A stretch of 64,000 nt of DNA from Monarcha castaneiventris obscurior (GCA_026261815.1 JAMPIT010000890.1:8524001-8588000), one strand, 5' to 3'; shown: positions 1 to 14,100, counted from the stretch's first letter. Notes: generated by a model not told the origin, from the sequence alone. Program-made: numbers and translations.

Positions 1-3000
1 AGGCAGCCTCTGCTAGCCAGTTTTTGGTCCTGCAGGTCCAGCCTCAGTAAAATTAAGCACCAAAACTCTGCTGGGCTCTCTTGAGGAACAGTGTTTCATC
101 TCTGTTTTGGAAAATCCAGCTCTCAAAGTAATAAAAGAAAATATTCTTTAGGCTCGTAACAGGCACCAAAACCTGGATGCATGTGAGGAACCAATTTAAC
201 TTTTATTTATGCCTCAACATTGTCCAGGTTTTATGTTATAAGTCCACTTTCTGACATGGGGTGGAAAATTACCACAGAGCTTTAACGTGTGCCAGGTGCA
301 GGAGGCAGCTGCCATTTCAGGGTCTCTGAGCGGAGAAGGCCTTTAGAAAATGGCGGGAAGCCCTGGCTCTGGGGGGAGCTCTCCTGGCGGTCAGCTGGGG
401 GAGAGAAAACTTCCACCCCTGGGCTGCAGGCAGTGAAATTCCTGCTGTTCCCTGGGAAAAATTGCCCCTGTCTAGCTGATGGTTGATGGGACTGTGGGAG
501 GAGCCTTAGCACATAAATGCAATTAACTACACTGTAACTGGGGCCTGCCGCCTCGACTTCTAGGGAGGCTCGTCCGGAGGTTTGGCTCCTTCTGCCCCTT
601 CTCCCTGCTGTTCCACTTGCCTTGCCTCTCCGTTCTCTTTTCTGTCCACCTTCGGTAGGAACACTTGGCTTTTGTTATCAATAAACAGTTCTCAGATATA
701 ACATTTCCAGCGTTTCTGCTTTATTTACTCTGAGAAATCCATTTAAAAGAAACCCCCCCGCGATTCCTTTGCAGTGGAACGTGACAATGGCAGATACTCA
801 GTACACAAATTCAGAGAAAAGAAATTTTAAAAGTGAGTGCATAATTACATTCTCCTGTATAAGGTTATTAGTATTTGAAGTGTCAAGCAGCAGAGAGCTT
901 TCCCTGAGCTGGGGATGAAGAGGGGGAAAAACCAGCTAAGTTGAGCTGTGTTCATGTGCATCTGATGTCTGACAAAGGGCTTGTGCTGCAAAGTCCCCTG
1001 CAACTGTACTTTGTGCTGCAAGAAATTAAGAGTTTTCTTGCCTTACAGTTTCATCATTGTTAGAGAACGTGAAAAAGCCCAGCTGTTCCCTTCACAAAGC
1101 AAGACCAGTAGGGTTGAAGTTCATCCAGGTGTTTCTAAAAGTTTGGACTTGAACTGTGTGTTTGGAAAAGATGATGCATTGCACTGTATTTATATTTCTT
1201 CAACATGAGGGTTCTTCATTAATTTAGGAGTCACTTACAGAGTACCATGGTTAGTGCCTGACACAATGCTGCCCTGGCTGTGGGCAAAACACACCCTGTC
1301 TGCCAAAAGGGGGAAGCTGGAGGTCTTTGTCTGCCAGGTGTCATTGTCCTCTCTTGAATTGCAACCAGAGTATGGCAATGATTCAGGAGTGATGATTCAG
1401 TCAATGGATACCTCTTTATTTTGTTGAAAGATTAAGCTTTTATATCAATTCAGTTGCTGGAGCTGATTATATATTCCATTTTCATTATTTTACAGGATAA
1501 AGGTATAACAACAAATCAGCTTCCACTCACCTAAGCCCACAGGTATTTTTCTGCCAAGAAGGATCTTGCTTTATAAAGCATGAAATGAAGTTTTTGCCTT
1601 CTCTAAACACTATTCTATGCAAAGGTGAGAAGCCTTGTGGATATTTTTCTTTCTTTTGTCTTTTTCTAGTGCTGTTTTCAAAGTATTTGCTGTTTCTTTA
1701 TGAAATTTTTCTGCAAAGTTGACCTGAAAATCAAATAAATTTTGAAGCAGATGCACACCCAGCAGCCTGATTCAGGTGTCCTACGGGGTGGATGGGGCAC
1801 TGCAATTTCACCCAATCCTTATATTTCCTCACATATTTCTGCCACATATGCAGTTTGAAGTCTTAAAATTAGTGTCAGCTGAATTTTTTCCATTAATGGT
1901 AACACTGGGATGTCAGAGTCTCTTACTCCCAGTGACAGGGCTAAGTAGTGCTAATGTCAGCTAGGATACTCAATTTAGAAAAGGAAAGGAGAGGAGATGT
2001 CTGGGTTTCTGCATATACAGACAAAAGAGTCTTTGCACATTAAAGGTGAAATCTTTCTTAGGCTGTCATCTCAGGAGTGACCTGACTTATCCAAGTATGA
2101 AGCATGGATTTTTGTTTGTATTCCTTTGGGGTTGGGGATAGTTGTGTTACTTATGGAGTACAAAGAAAAATCTTTAACCAGGAAAAAGACTTAGTCTGCC
2201 TTGTTTCACCTGAGAAAGATTAGGAATAGTAATTGCCCATCTTGCTTATTGTCCTTCTCATAGATGTGAATTCCTCATCCCTGTGACTGGAGAGATGAGC
2301 ATTAGAGCAACTTTCTCCCTCCTCAATTTTAAAAGGATGTTTTAACTGTCCAAGTGAGCCTTTCTGCCTTTATTTGTTTAAATTTTCATATTTCAGAGGA
2401 AGGAACCAGAGAGACAAGACTCAAATAGTTACTGCAGAAGGCAAGTAAAGAAAAGCTTCCACAGCTGTAACTTTATAAACTGCAAAATTGCACAAGGTAG
2501 GAAAGATAAAGAATGTTAATGTGAAGTATTTCTTCCTTTTTATATAACCAACATAACAGTCAGATAGTTTGGGGGAAAGGCATAATTGTTTACATTTTCC
2601 TGTTTGAGCAGTGCTGAAAAGATTGAAGCCATCTGAGAAGTGGCCTTGCCCTGCCTGCAGGAGTGGTGCTGCTCTCCTGGTTACTGATCAAATTGGTTGC
2701 TGCAGGAATGCCTTCAGTTTTTTTCTTTTGGGTTCTTGTTCTCTCTGAGACTCTCTGTGTTAATACTTTGTGACTAAATTTTGACCTGAAATTACAGAGA
2801 GAAATAGTGATGTATTTATCCTTTTTATGGAGAGCAAAGTCAGATGTTGAGAAATCCACTCGTGTTAGCAAGAACCAGCCCTGGGGTGAACCTTCTGACT
2901 CCTAATTGGCAGGGAAGGTTGGCAACTCTGCCTGGCAAAGACCCTGGCTTAATCCAAGCTGTTTATCTGGATGTATGTAACACTAAGACAACCAATTTAC

Positions 3001-6000
3001 GGCTTCACCTGGGGAAAACTGAGGGGTATGTGATGTTCTCCCTGGAAGAGGAAGTTAATGACCTTGGGTTTCCTTTTGAAAAACAGAAAATTGGAGAATC
3101 AGATGGTCTTTTCTTGCTGTCCAGCAAAAAAAAGGGAAAATTCTCATTTTCTGAGCATAAACTTCTCCTGCTTTTAACACAGATTCAAAAATATTAGTGG
3201 TTTAAGAGGTATTTTCAGCCTTTGAAAACCAAGAATAGTAATGATTTGATGGTTTGTTTGGTTTTTTCCTGCCAAAAGATGTTTTTATCAATCCTTTTTT
3301 TAGCAAAGAAAATAAGAAATTTTCTGCCCATCTTTTGGGGGGAAGAATTAGAGAATACTGGCAGATTGATGGAAGACTGCAAGTCTTCCAATGGAAGATT
3401 TCCACAGCAGTCTGTGTTTTGACAGAAAATAAAATTAAAAACTCTAAGTAATTTTATTTCCTGTCAGCTCTCAGTCTGACATAAGCTCTCTTTCTGAAAA
3501 TTGATGGTCTCTTTTCCCACTCCGGCCCAGTTACAGAAAATAACCATTTGATCTCTTATACTTCTAAGCCAGATAACAATCTGGACCTTGGAGAGAAAAG
3601 AAAAAAAGTCTGTGCACCCTTTTCTGTTTAATACAGAAGTCATCAGAAGTAAATGTTTGTGCAATTAGATGTAGGGTCGAGTTTTAAAATAACAAATTCC
3701 AAATATAATGGTTGTGGCCTGATACTGCTAAGCATGATTTTCAAGGTTACATACATGGATCACTTAGAGCATAATATAGATACAAAATGTTTTTTAGAAG
3801 GATTTTGTGTGTGCAGGCGCCTGGTGTGCTGCTTATTTGCCACCTGTGGGGGAAATCAGCATCCTAAAATGAGAAGAGGTTTTAAGGCATTACTGTGAGA
3901 GTATTGAGTAGTACTAATGGTTATGAGTATTTTAAGTGACCTGATGAGTAAAACTCCGCTGTCTGAGCAAAACCTGATTTGTCAATATGTGGGCTTAAAA
4001 AAAAGGAGCTGTAGGAGACCTTAAAGCAATTATCTCTCTGAGGAAGCTTCAGGCTTGTTTTGCTGATGTGGAAAATCAGAACTTTAGAAAACCTTGAAGA
4101 ACACGGGAAAAAAAAAAACCCCACACTTTTTTTTTTCCAAATTTTTTTAGAGAAATAAGCACAATTTATCAGTGGAAGAGGAGGATAAGAAAAATATGAA
4201 AGGGCTTTTTTTGAAAGTGGGAGTCCGGTGTGAGTGGGCAGTGAATGTGTGTCCACTCTCAAGACTTGTTGAAGGAGAATGCCAGGGCCTGCTGGGTTTC
4301 TCTGAGCTGAGTTTGTGATTTCCCCTCAGGCAACGGCAATAAAACGGATAATAATTCAGATATCAGATAATATTAATTCAGATATTAATTAATAATTCAG
4401 ATAATATTAATTCATATATCTGAAGTTCACCCCATTTTGTCTGAACTGAAGTGAATGAGGGAGCTCTCACATGTGAGCAGGATTAAGGAGGCAGTGAAGT
4501 GGTGATGGACAGGGCTTTGCTCAGTCACCTTAGCAGCTCAGTTTGCCTGGCTTGCTACACCTTCCCTTTAGGGCCTGAGCATCTTTGGCGACTTTGCCTT
4601 CTGTCTGATCCTCACACTTTGGATTTGCATCTACTTGGTCCCAGTTTTATGTAGATAACTTTTGAAATTGTTTTGTGCAGCCTCCGTTGGATGAATGAAT
4701 AAATTGCACACCAGAGACCATGAAATACTAGTAAAGAACATTGCAAGAGATCTTGGGAAAGATACAAAAGAGTGGTTAGGATAATTTCTCAGGAAAAACT
4801 ACTTCAGTCTTTTATTTCTACATCAGATGTTTTAAGAATTCCCAGAAGCATTTTGTGGTAGAACAAAAGCCTAAATAATCTTAATGCTTGCCAACCCCTA
4901 GTCATCCCTGGGAAATTCATGCCTTGCATCTTTCTCTGCAGTCTTCAGATGAATCAGCATGACCTCGCAATATTCCTACAAAGCTCAGAGTTCCATTGAG
5001 AGCGATGTTGTTCTGTACTGTTTAGTTGGCTCTCCAAAGCCAGCTGCTTTTGCCAGGATGAATCATGTCTATTTTCTGACCTCTCAAGTTTGTCCAGCAC
5101 AATAATTTGTGTAACAACTGTCTTGGCCACCTAACATCTTTCCTTGGACGTGAAAAAGTGGTCTTTTTTTTCTATCCCAGCCATGTGTGGATTTGAGTGT
5201 GTGTATGTGCAAGGGGGCGTACAAGCACCAAATCCTTCCCCCTGCTTGTCTAAACTACTCTGCTCTTGACCTGTTGCATGTTGTGAATCTACTGTATAAT
5301 TTGCTAAAAAGCCCCCCAAAATTACAGACATGAAAGAATTAGATAGGCTTTTAAACACTGTTTATGATCCCGGTAGCAGGTACCTGAAAAGGTTTCATTC
5401 ATTTTGCAGAGTTCTCCAGTGTCCTGGTCACAAATTCCTCATGTCCTCCTGCTCTGCCCTGCAGTGCCTGGCATAGACCACCATGCCCGGGAGGCACCAG
5501 TGGGCTGGGATACAGATCTCAAGTATTTTCAGATATTTTGAAATGATTTTTGTTCTGGAGAGGACCAGCATTGCCAAATGTGGACCTATAGCTCTGGGCA
5601 ACACCCAGCCAGAAGCCTGGGGATCACGATGATTTGGCCATAAGTGATAAATGTCCGGGACTCTTGAGTTAGGGTCACAAACTGCTCAGTATGCAAAGCC
5701 CTAAGCTGTGTGTTTCTACACTTAAGAAGAAAGTGCTTTCTGAGAGACAGTTTGCAGCCAATCGTTCATGGAGGCCGCAGCTAGCCTGGCTCCGGGGCAG
5801 TCCCAATCAATGTGTGCCTGGCACAAAAACATGGTCCTTTGGCTGAGACACACAGTTACACGTCACACATCCTTTTTTGTCACACGTCAGCTAAACTAAG
5901 CTTGTGAGACAGCCTGAACCTTTGTTTGCCTTCCCTCTCTGCATCTGCTATGAATACAAAGCATAGTACACTTTGGTATCACTGCATGTCCTTGTTTTCT

Positions 6001-7699
6001 CTCTTTTTCCATTTCATGCTTACTCTTAAGTCATTCCAACAATATTTTTAGTTACTTCTAAAGAGATTCAAAATTAGGCATTTCAGTTCTTCTCAGTTCA
6101 TTGTTGTAGCTTGTTTTATGGGAGTTTTAGCAGATTGACTCGAGATTAAACAAGGTTCTTCAAAGTGATGGCACTTTGAAATGTATATATGGGACTTGGC
6201 AGATTTTTTCCCCTTCTTTCTTCTTCCTCCCTCTTCTTGGACTAACTGTTAAATCAGTAAAAACTTCACCTGTTTGAGATTTGCAGGATGTATGGTAAGT
6301 CTCCAGCAGGTGTGAATAAGCATAACTTTCTGCAGCAGGGCATGCTCCCTGCTAGCCCAGCACCAGCCACATCAGTGGCTCCTGGGCTGTGTAATTACTT
6401 TCTGGTGAGATTTCGATCAGAGGTGTTTTGGAAATAAGCACCAACTTCTATTGCTTCTGCTTTCCAGCTGCTCAGGAGAAGGTTGTGTGGGACAAAGAGC
6501 AACGAGAAATGTTAGGAGCAAACCCTTAGAGCAGCAGAGCGTGGTGGTCAGTGGCACAGGAACGTGCTGCTCTGGCTAACGTCCTTGCTCGTGCACAAAC
6601 CCAGAACTCTGAAGAATTACTTTGTGTGTATTTTCAGCTTAAAATTTGGAGAGCTTCCGTCTTATTTCTATACAAATAGATTTGTCTGTGTGCCTGGGCA
6701 TGTGTGCATCTGCATCAGGGAGTAATTTACACAGTGTGTGCATTTTTAGGGGGAGGTGGTTTCTAATTTGGATTAAAGAAAACAAAAGAATGAACAGAAG
6801 TAAACTTGAAAAATACCTCTGTGTCTTTTTTTCTTTACAAACGTTGCAACCTTTGAGTATAACAGTACTAGTGTTTACAAACAGTTCCAAGGAGTACAGA
6901 AGCTCAGGAAAGATACTTTATAGCTACAGTTTCTTTCCTTGGATAGTCTGAAAGGAACAGCAAACAAGAGATGGCTTTTAACAAAGGAAATGTGTGTAGG
7001 AGGATTATGTATCTAAGAAAATGACAGCAGTTAGGATCAAAGAAAAAAGTCCTTAATGGCTAATTAGAGTATCATTTTGAAGTAAAAGACAAGTATCAAC
7101 AAAAAATAACCTTGCGAGTTTTGATGAGGAGAAAAATGGAGGCAGTGGAAGCAGATGCAGGAGGTTTTTTCTCTAGAGAATGATTGTGGGAATTAGGACC
7201 AGAGTAGGTTAATCCATTGGTTTAGAACACAGGAATTTGAAAAATGAACAGAACAGTGCACAAAAATGACCTAGCATAATTGGTTGGTGCTGCTTAATGT
7301 TCATCTAATTTCTCCGACATTAGCCTAGATTTAACTTGGTTATGTAAGTGAAGGCGTTTTAGTCAGTCTTTACATCTAACAAAATATTGGTTTGAAATGG
7401 GTTTTCACTTACTGAAAACTCCCTGCAGAATGCCCAGAGCGTCCTCCCTCTGATTTCTTGGCTGGTGATGTTGTCTTTCCTTTGGCAAGTACCCTGACAC
7501 GTAGCCTGATTATCAAAGCAGTTCAGTACTGACTGCGCAAGGCGCTGGTGAGGAACAGGGGCTTGCTTCTACAACAGGCCAGTGATCTGCCTGTTTGCCT
7601 CTGGAAAAGCAGCTGATAATTTTTGCTAAAGTCTGGTTTTAGCCGTGCATGGGATTGTACGGATGTCCTAAGTGCAGCAGGCAGTTTAAGGATGCCTGT
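1..7699. other. Non-coding, no gene recognised
   Basis: Unique AT-rich sequence. The open frames are short, overlap on both strands and lack splice-site support. A block at 540-690 contains a PBS-like GGCTCGTCCGG and an AATAAA (see findings). A repeat occurs at 4345-4423. Confidence 0.7.
4345..4423. repeat. AT-rich tandem repeat around AATTCAGATA
   Basis: Four to five irregular copies of AATTCAGATA with ATATTAATTC spacers. It is low-complexity and partly self-complementary; nothing else is seen here. Confidence 0.8.
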
Positions 7700-8170
7700 G
7701 AGTGGCGAAGAAGGTGAGTTACACTTGCAGCCACCGTATAGAGCTCCTCACTGCCGGTAGCGCCACTCAGAGAGTCAGGCTGAATAAACCGAACAAAACT
7801 CCCAAAATTCAATACTCCCAGGACTTGCTCAGGACGCAGCACAGTGTGGCAGACTAACCTGCCACACAGCCACGGTAGCGGTAGCCGAGGGAGGGCAGAG
7901 CAGGATCGGAAGAAGCAAGGGGAAAGAGAGGAGCCGGGCTGCAGCGGTAGCAAAGCTGAAAAACAACTCACTCACTCACTCGGTGCGGTGATACGTTGTC
8001 CCTTCCTCGGAGCACAGGAGTCCCTCTGAGCGCCGACCCCGACCTCGACCTCGGAGGAAAAGGCTGATGTGCTCGAGCACGGGTTTTAATATGCAAACCG
8101 CTCCCTCCCCATGACCGCTTGCAAGCCTCTCTCTTCCTCCCCCGTCTCACACCCACGGCATATGCATCAT
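7700..8170. promoter_or_regulatory. CpG-rich patch, possible promoter
   Basis: CpG steps are frequent here, with roughly twenty-five between 7850 and 8160 by eye, in a window where they are rare. Dense blocks include GCGCCGACCCCGACCTCGAC near 8028 and CGGTAGCGGTAGCCGAG near 7873. On the minus strand TTTGCATATTAAAA at 8083-8096 resembles an octamer site overlapping a TATA-like box. No product is identified. It could be the 5' end of an unannotated transcript in either direction, or a CpG-rich enhancer. Confidence 0.4.
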
Positions 8171-8283
8171 TCATGATAAGAAGCAAGTTTGCTGACTTGG
8201 GGCTAGCAGAACATACTGAGGACTGGAATTTCTTGGCTTGCGTTCAAAGCAAATTTAAAGTAATAAAGTGCCATTTGAACCTA

Positions 8284-8321
8284 TATAATAATAATAATAG
8301 TAATAATAGTAATAGTAATAA
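8284..8321. repeat. AAT/AGT trinucleotide microsatellite
   Basis: An interrupted ATA-ATA-ATA and TAG-TAA run of about 38 bp, just beyond the CpG-rich patch at 7.7-8.2 kb. Confidence 0.9.
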
Positions 8322-9915
8322 AGACAGGCACTGAGGAGCTGAGTCAGATGATGGGTGTTTATTCTAAATGCAAAAAGTGTGGAGCAAGCTAAGTAATGCC
8401 TTTCACAGATTATTTATAACTGATGCGAACCTCCACCGTATTTGATCTAATTATAGAACAATGCCTCAAATAGCTGCAAATGGAGAGTCAGATAAAAACA
8501 AAAAAAACACCCCAAAACCCTCCACTACCACCATCAAAAAAACCCCAACTCTTACGCCTTTTACATAAACAACCAGTGTGATTTAAACTGGTGTTTTTTT
8601 GGGTTTTGATGGGTGGGTTTTTTTCTATCAGTGAAGAAGGATTCGTGCAAACTGCGTCCATGAGCAATACATGTTAGTAGTCAGGGCTGTCGTGTTGCTG
8701 CTTTTCATCTATAGTGGTTGTTGTGTTTTTCTGTTTGTTTTTTCTTTCTCCTTTTCATTGTACTTTGGCCTTAGCAAAGTCCATTCGTTGTTGCTGTGCA
8801 TTGCCCTCCTCCTCTGAGCACGGGACCAGAACGCAGCAGCATTGGAGCAAAGTTTTCTGATCCTGTAGTCCCATGTGTACCACACAAATCTGTTCTGAGG
8901 CCTCCTTCACCTTGTATCAATACCAACTGTGTGTGTTCCCTGGGGGTGCAGGAAGTGGTGCTAACCAAAGCACTCTTTCCTGGGATGAGAAGGTGACATC
9001 CTTTTGGCTCCCACTCCTAATCATTTGCTACAGGTCAACTTATTTTCATGTAATACCTGTTTTCCCCTGATGTCTATAGCTAAATTTTCACAAACCAGCA
9101 GCCTTTACAGCTAAGAAAAAGCTTACAAAATGAACCCCAAAGTGTCTTCTAATTGGGACTGATATAGACGGAGTGATAAGCTAAATTGCTGAGGCTTACC
9201 TTGGTGGTGGCATTTCCATGCTTTTAGATTTGCTTTGGCTCCAGATTTATGCTTTAATATGCCCTTTCTCCAGATTGTCAACATGGAGAGAGTGGTTTTG
9301 AGTGCATCCCCAAAAAAAAAGTTTGAAGTGCTAAATTTCATCTGTTTTTAATTGTTGATTTTTGATAAAGCAGCCTGTACAGGGTAAAACAGTTCCTTCA
9401 GTTGCAGAGAAGCAGTTTGAGACTTTTTCATCATTTCATTAGCAAAAACTGAAGTAATACTTATGGTTCTCAAGAAAATGGAATTTGAAACAGACTTACT
9501 TTACAAATATTTGTAAGTTTTGAGCAACTAGGAACTTTTATTTAAGTTGGAGCAGAGAGGGGAACACAGCAGTATGTTGTGGGATCTGGTTCTCACCTTC
9601 TCAAAGGGAAGCAGAAAGTACTATTCTCCAGGAATAGTTTTCAACAAAGAGCAGTTTACTTCTACCCTGGCAAGGTTACCAGTAATAATACATGGTAAAG
9701 CATTAGTAGGCACACTGGTAACTAACACTGGTAACTGGTAACTGTGAGTCATTTAATGAGTTAATACTGTACCTTCTTAATGAGTTACAACTGCACCTTC
9801 ACTCCAAGAATTCCATTTATTAGGCTGGTATGAAACACAAGTACTCCTTTGTGCTACAATTATACCTTCAATGACTGACAAGGTACCGAGACCCTGTTTT
9901 TCCCTTTGCTGTGGG

Positions 9916-10139
9916 AAATCTTTAATGTGGATCAGGGAGAAAAGATTTCCAATCTGTGGCTGGACTGTGCTGAGACCAAATTTTTCACTTCATGTTTTGA
10001 ATGGATAACTCAGTCCCTGTCCAGTGGAAATCTTTAATGTGGCTCAGGGAAAAAAGATTTCCAATCTGTGGCTGGACTGTGCTGGGACCAAATTTTTCAC
10101 GCCATATTTTGAAGGGATAACTCAGTTCCTGTTCAGTGG
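9916..10139. repeat. Tandem duplication, 112-bp unit, two copies
   Basis: Two head-to-tail copies, 9916-10027 and 10028-10139, differ at only a few positions. Both start AAATCTTTAATGTGG and share AGATTTCCAATCTGTGGCTG. The period is exactly 112 bp. No gene is seen in it; a frame at 10024-10338 crosses the second copy but has no other support. Confidence 0.93.
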
Positions 10140-13100
10140 AAGTTGCACTCAGGCCGTGCATCACGGGCAGGCATTATTCCCTCCCCTCACTTGCTGCTAT
10201 GAGCACCTTAGGGTCTGGCAGGAGTGTGGGTATGCCAACAGTGGGAATTACAGAGGCTGTGCTCAGGACCACCTATTACTCAAGCAGAGTGCAGCTCTTT
10301 ACATGATCAGGAAGTGGACTCTCCTAAAGAAAAAGTAATTCTTCCTTTCTGCTGGATTCATCTCAATGCATGTGAATGATCAAATAAATTCCGGTGCTTT
10401 CTAAAATGGGAAGTGAATTGTGCATACAGTTTCCAAATAATGGAGTTAGTAATTCACTGACCTGATCTAACCTCGGTTTCATCTGCTGCTGATTTCTTAC
10501 AGATTAAGCTCTCCCTTTCTGTTTTTCTTTCATCCTGCAACTGCTGGTGATGGCATGAAACATTGGCTGAACTGCTCCATGAAGCATTCGGGCTGTGGCT
10601 GTGTATCCATCTGTTACATGAGGCTCTTTGCCTAAAGTGTCTTTCACCTCTGTCTGACTGCTGGAAACTGCAGGGTGGGGAGAGCAAATCAGTCAAGATC
10701 ATGATGTATTAAATGAAGCATGTATAAAACCTGGGGGCAGAGACATCCATTCATGTCCAACACCTTTCCAGGGAGCAGCTGCAGGAGTACTTTAATGGCA
10801 GGAGCTGCAGTCAGGTGTCTCAGGACTCAGCAGTTGGCCTCTTGCCCATTTGTTGTTTGGTCATGGAACAATATCCAGATTTCTCATGGTCAGCTGAGCC
10901 CCATGGACAACTCTGCGGGCATGTATATGGCGACTGTGTGGAGTCACCAACTCAGTGAAAGGATGTTTTCTGTGTGTTTTATACAGAGAAGTGAAGACAT
11001 TAACTCAAAGGCACATTTCCTTTCTTTGTCAGCACAGTGGCTCTCATGGTTTGAAAGCCCTAGATGAATGCAGAGGAAGTCACATGGATGAAATTTAAAC
11101 CCAAGATTTAGTTCAGCAGATGTCCCTTTCTGGGCATTCACAGGCTATTAGGGGATCAGTACACTCCAGGCAGATCTCCTGCCCTGTGACTCCGAAGTGT
11201 TGAGGGATGACTCTGTCTATTGACTAGTGGCCAGACCTTCCCCACCTCTTCTGTCCCAGCTGCTGCTCCACCTTGTGCCTGAGAGCTGGTGGTTAAGCAG
11301 AAGGTTTGAAACAAGATGTAGCATCTCATGAAGGTGCCTATGTTCTGTTGCAGGTCTCTGTGTGCGATAGCTTGCTTACTGCACGTGCCTGGAGAAACAG
11401 CCACGATTCCTGACACCTTGCTTTGGGGACAGTAAGAGGCCAGCTCCCCAGAGCTGAAATCGTAGTTAGCACATTGCTGCAGTGCAGAATTTTCCATGCT
11501 GGGAAGAAAATTCCAACCATTTTTTTAAGGGGAGCTGACTTTTGCACTCCACAAGACGTGGCCATCTTATCAAGACTTGTAACCTGCAGTTAGTGCATCT
11601 GCTTGTGTGTCCAAGAGAATAAATCCACTCAAGGCAGAAGTTTCACTGGAAATTTAGATATAGTCACCATGTTCACTTCTTTAGCAATTTCTTCACCCCA
11701 CCCCTGCCTTGTTTGTCTTGTTTTCTTTAATTACAGTGCTGCTATTAGAGACTTGAGCCAACTAACATTTAGGATAAGATACATGGAGTGAATAATTACA
11801 AGTTTCATAATTTTTAAGCCACTTAACGAGGGATATTAGGCCTGCAAAATGTTAGACCTGCAAACACAGCAAAGGCGCTTCATCTTTTATGTTTATATGT
11901 AGTAGAGCTCAGCAATTTGCTTTCTCTTTTAGCAAGCCGCACATTCAGCCAGAAAAATACACCTTTAGACAGACCTAATGTTGGACCTTTGCAGCTTAAG
12001 TTTATAAACACTCTTGACCAAAGAAATGCCAGGGAGAATATTGAAAATACCAAGTATTTATTTTTTGAAAAGTTGACACATTTAAAGTTTATTGTGAATT
12101 AATGTTCTTGTTGCCTTTTTTTTTCTAATTTGAAATAGAAGAAAAGGTGAGTGTATTTGAAAACACCATCTGTGTCAATACAAGCATGTTCCTACGTGTG
12201 CAGTTTGCTCTGCTCATGCATATTCCATTACATTTATTATGATATTTTGTTAAAAATACACAGAAGGGTCACACACTCATTTAAAAGAAAATATCCATTC
12301 TTAATCAAATATCCTTCCAGTGTTACTGTAGCTCTAGTAAAAGGCCATGCTTAAAGATCAATGAGATCATTACACAAGCAATAATGAGATTTGCTTTTGA
12401 AACAGAGCAGCTTAGAGAAGCAATCAGCTACAGACAAGCCTGCAATTTTGGGGTTTTAAGTTTAGCTGACAACTTTTTTTCCTCTGCTCCTGGCAGCAGG
12501 GAGCCTTTGGGTAGAGTGAAAAGCATCAGCCAAAAGATTCATCTTCAAATTACTACATAGAGAGCCATAAAGAGCTGTCTGTAAGACAGTGTTCTTCATG
12601 TAGAGAAGTGGTCTCTTGGCTTTATTCATAAGTAGGAAGGTTCATATCTATAGGTAGTTTTATGTGAAAGACCCTGACCCAAAGTCCCATGAAGCTGGCA
12701 TAAGCACTTGTGGGCTCCCATCTCCCATCTCAGGAGCTGGTTTTGCCATTGGGAATTCGGGCAGGATCATAATGGCTCAGTTAGTTGGAGCATTTGGAAT
12801 TACCTTTTCCAGTGCGTTTGCCTCCGCATTTCATTTAAGTAATGCTCAGTCCTGAGCTAGCTGGCAGACTATTTGCTTTATCTTAGCACTTCTGAGAAAC
12901 TGGCCAAGGTTTAAAAAGCCAGTCACCCTATAGATTGCATTTATGCCAATAACTTTTCTGCCTTAGCAGAGGAGCAATGACACTCTTCCCAGCTCATAGG
13001 AAGTTACATTCATACCTGACAATTAAGTAAAAATTCTTGATGAATAGCCAGAGGACCCATCTATTCAGAAGATGCAGTTCAGCATAGAGACACCGTATGG

Positions 13101-13974
13101 GAGGTCCTTGGTATGTCAGCTGATGGCTGACCCCTACCCATTTGGGGTCTCTATACTGGTGGTTTTTTCCCATTATATCCTGCAGAAACTTGTAGTGGAA
13201 ATGAAAAACCACATGGCCAAGTCAGAGTCGATCAGCTGCTTTTCAAACTTCAATTAATGTTTTGTTATCTCTGTTTAGAAGCGAAGGAAGAGTTAAGAAA
13301 TAAATAACTGTGTACAAGTTGCAGAAGACAAGAGAGCTTTGTTCCTCCTTTTGTGCATGTGCTCAAAGTATTGATGAAAGCTGGAGATGCTGTCTGCTTA
13401 CATTTGGATAGATAAATCACGAGGTTCCATCCCCTTGTGGGCCCTTGCAGTTGTATCACGTTGCATGAGCAACTACGTAAAGGAATCAGACGTGCTTTAT
13501 GAGCAGGAGAATAATCTGCCATTCACAAAAGGAGGTCAATGCAGTTAGTGAAATGTTAAGACTCGTAATGTAATGTAACATGTGCTGTCTGCCTGATTCC
13601 ATCCACATCAGTTTCAGCAGGGATAACATTAGACAAATGTGTTACTTAAGCAAATAAAAGCTTTTAAAGGGAAGCCTTCTTAAAAACATGAAGCCTCTTC
13701 ATCTCATGTACAAGTACTGGGTAGTCCCACTAGGAAGCCCCCAAGGGAGCCCTGAGCAGGCAGAGGACCTGTTTACAGATATGCACTTGGAGGGATGAAA
13801 GAGGAGAAATCATTCACTTCAACATTTTGAAATCTGAGGCTTCTTAAAAAAAACCCAATCTCTTCATGCCATCCTTTGTGATTCCACAAAATGGATCATT
13901 CAGTATCACAGCTGCTTTCAAGGAAACTAAAGTGGATTAAGAAAAACATGGTTTAAACACCTGGTGTGGTTGCA

Positions 13975-14100
13975 TTTGGATTTTGTTGGTTGGTTGGTTT
14001 GGTTTTGTTTGTGATTTTTTCTCTTTTAGTTCTTTTGCATGTGGGGGGTGGCTTTGGGGGGTTTTGTTGGTTGGTTTGTTGTTGGTTCTTTTTCTTTTTT
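13975..14100. repeat. GT/TTGG low-complexity tract
   Basis: Runs of TTGG, TTTG and GGGGG on the plus strand, such as GTTGGTTGGTTGG at 13984 and GGGGGG tracts near 14042 and 14055. The reverse-strand frame over it (Gln/Asn/Pro/Lys-rich, 13953-14159) is compositional, not a gene. Confidence 0.85.

Noticed and set aside
7639..7971. Minus-strand frame of 110 codons in the CpG-rich patch
   Set aside because: It starts at a non-ATG codon within a CTCA repeat, and the residues match nothing known; the CpG content explains its openness.
8500..8625. Loose inverted repeat of A/C-rich and G/T-rich stretches
   Set aside because: Pairing is interrupted and explained by low-complexity composition; no element ends or target duplications.
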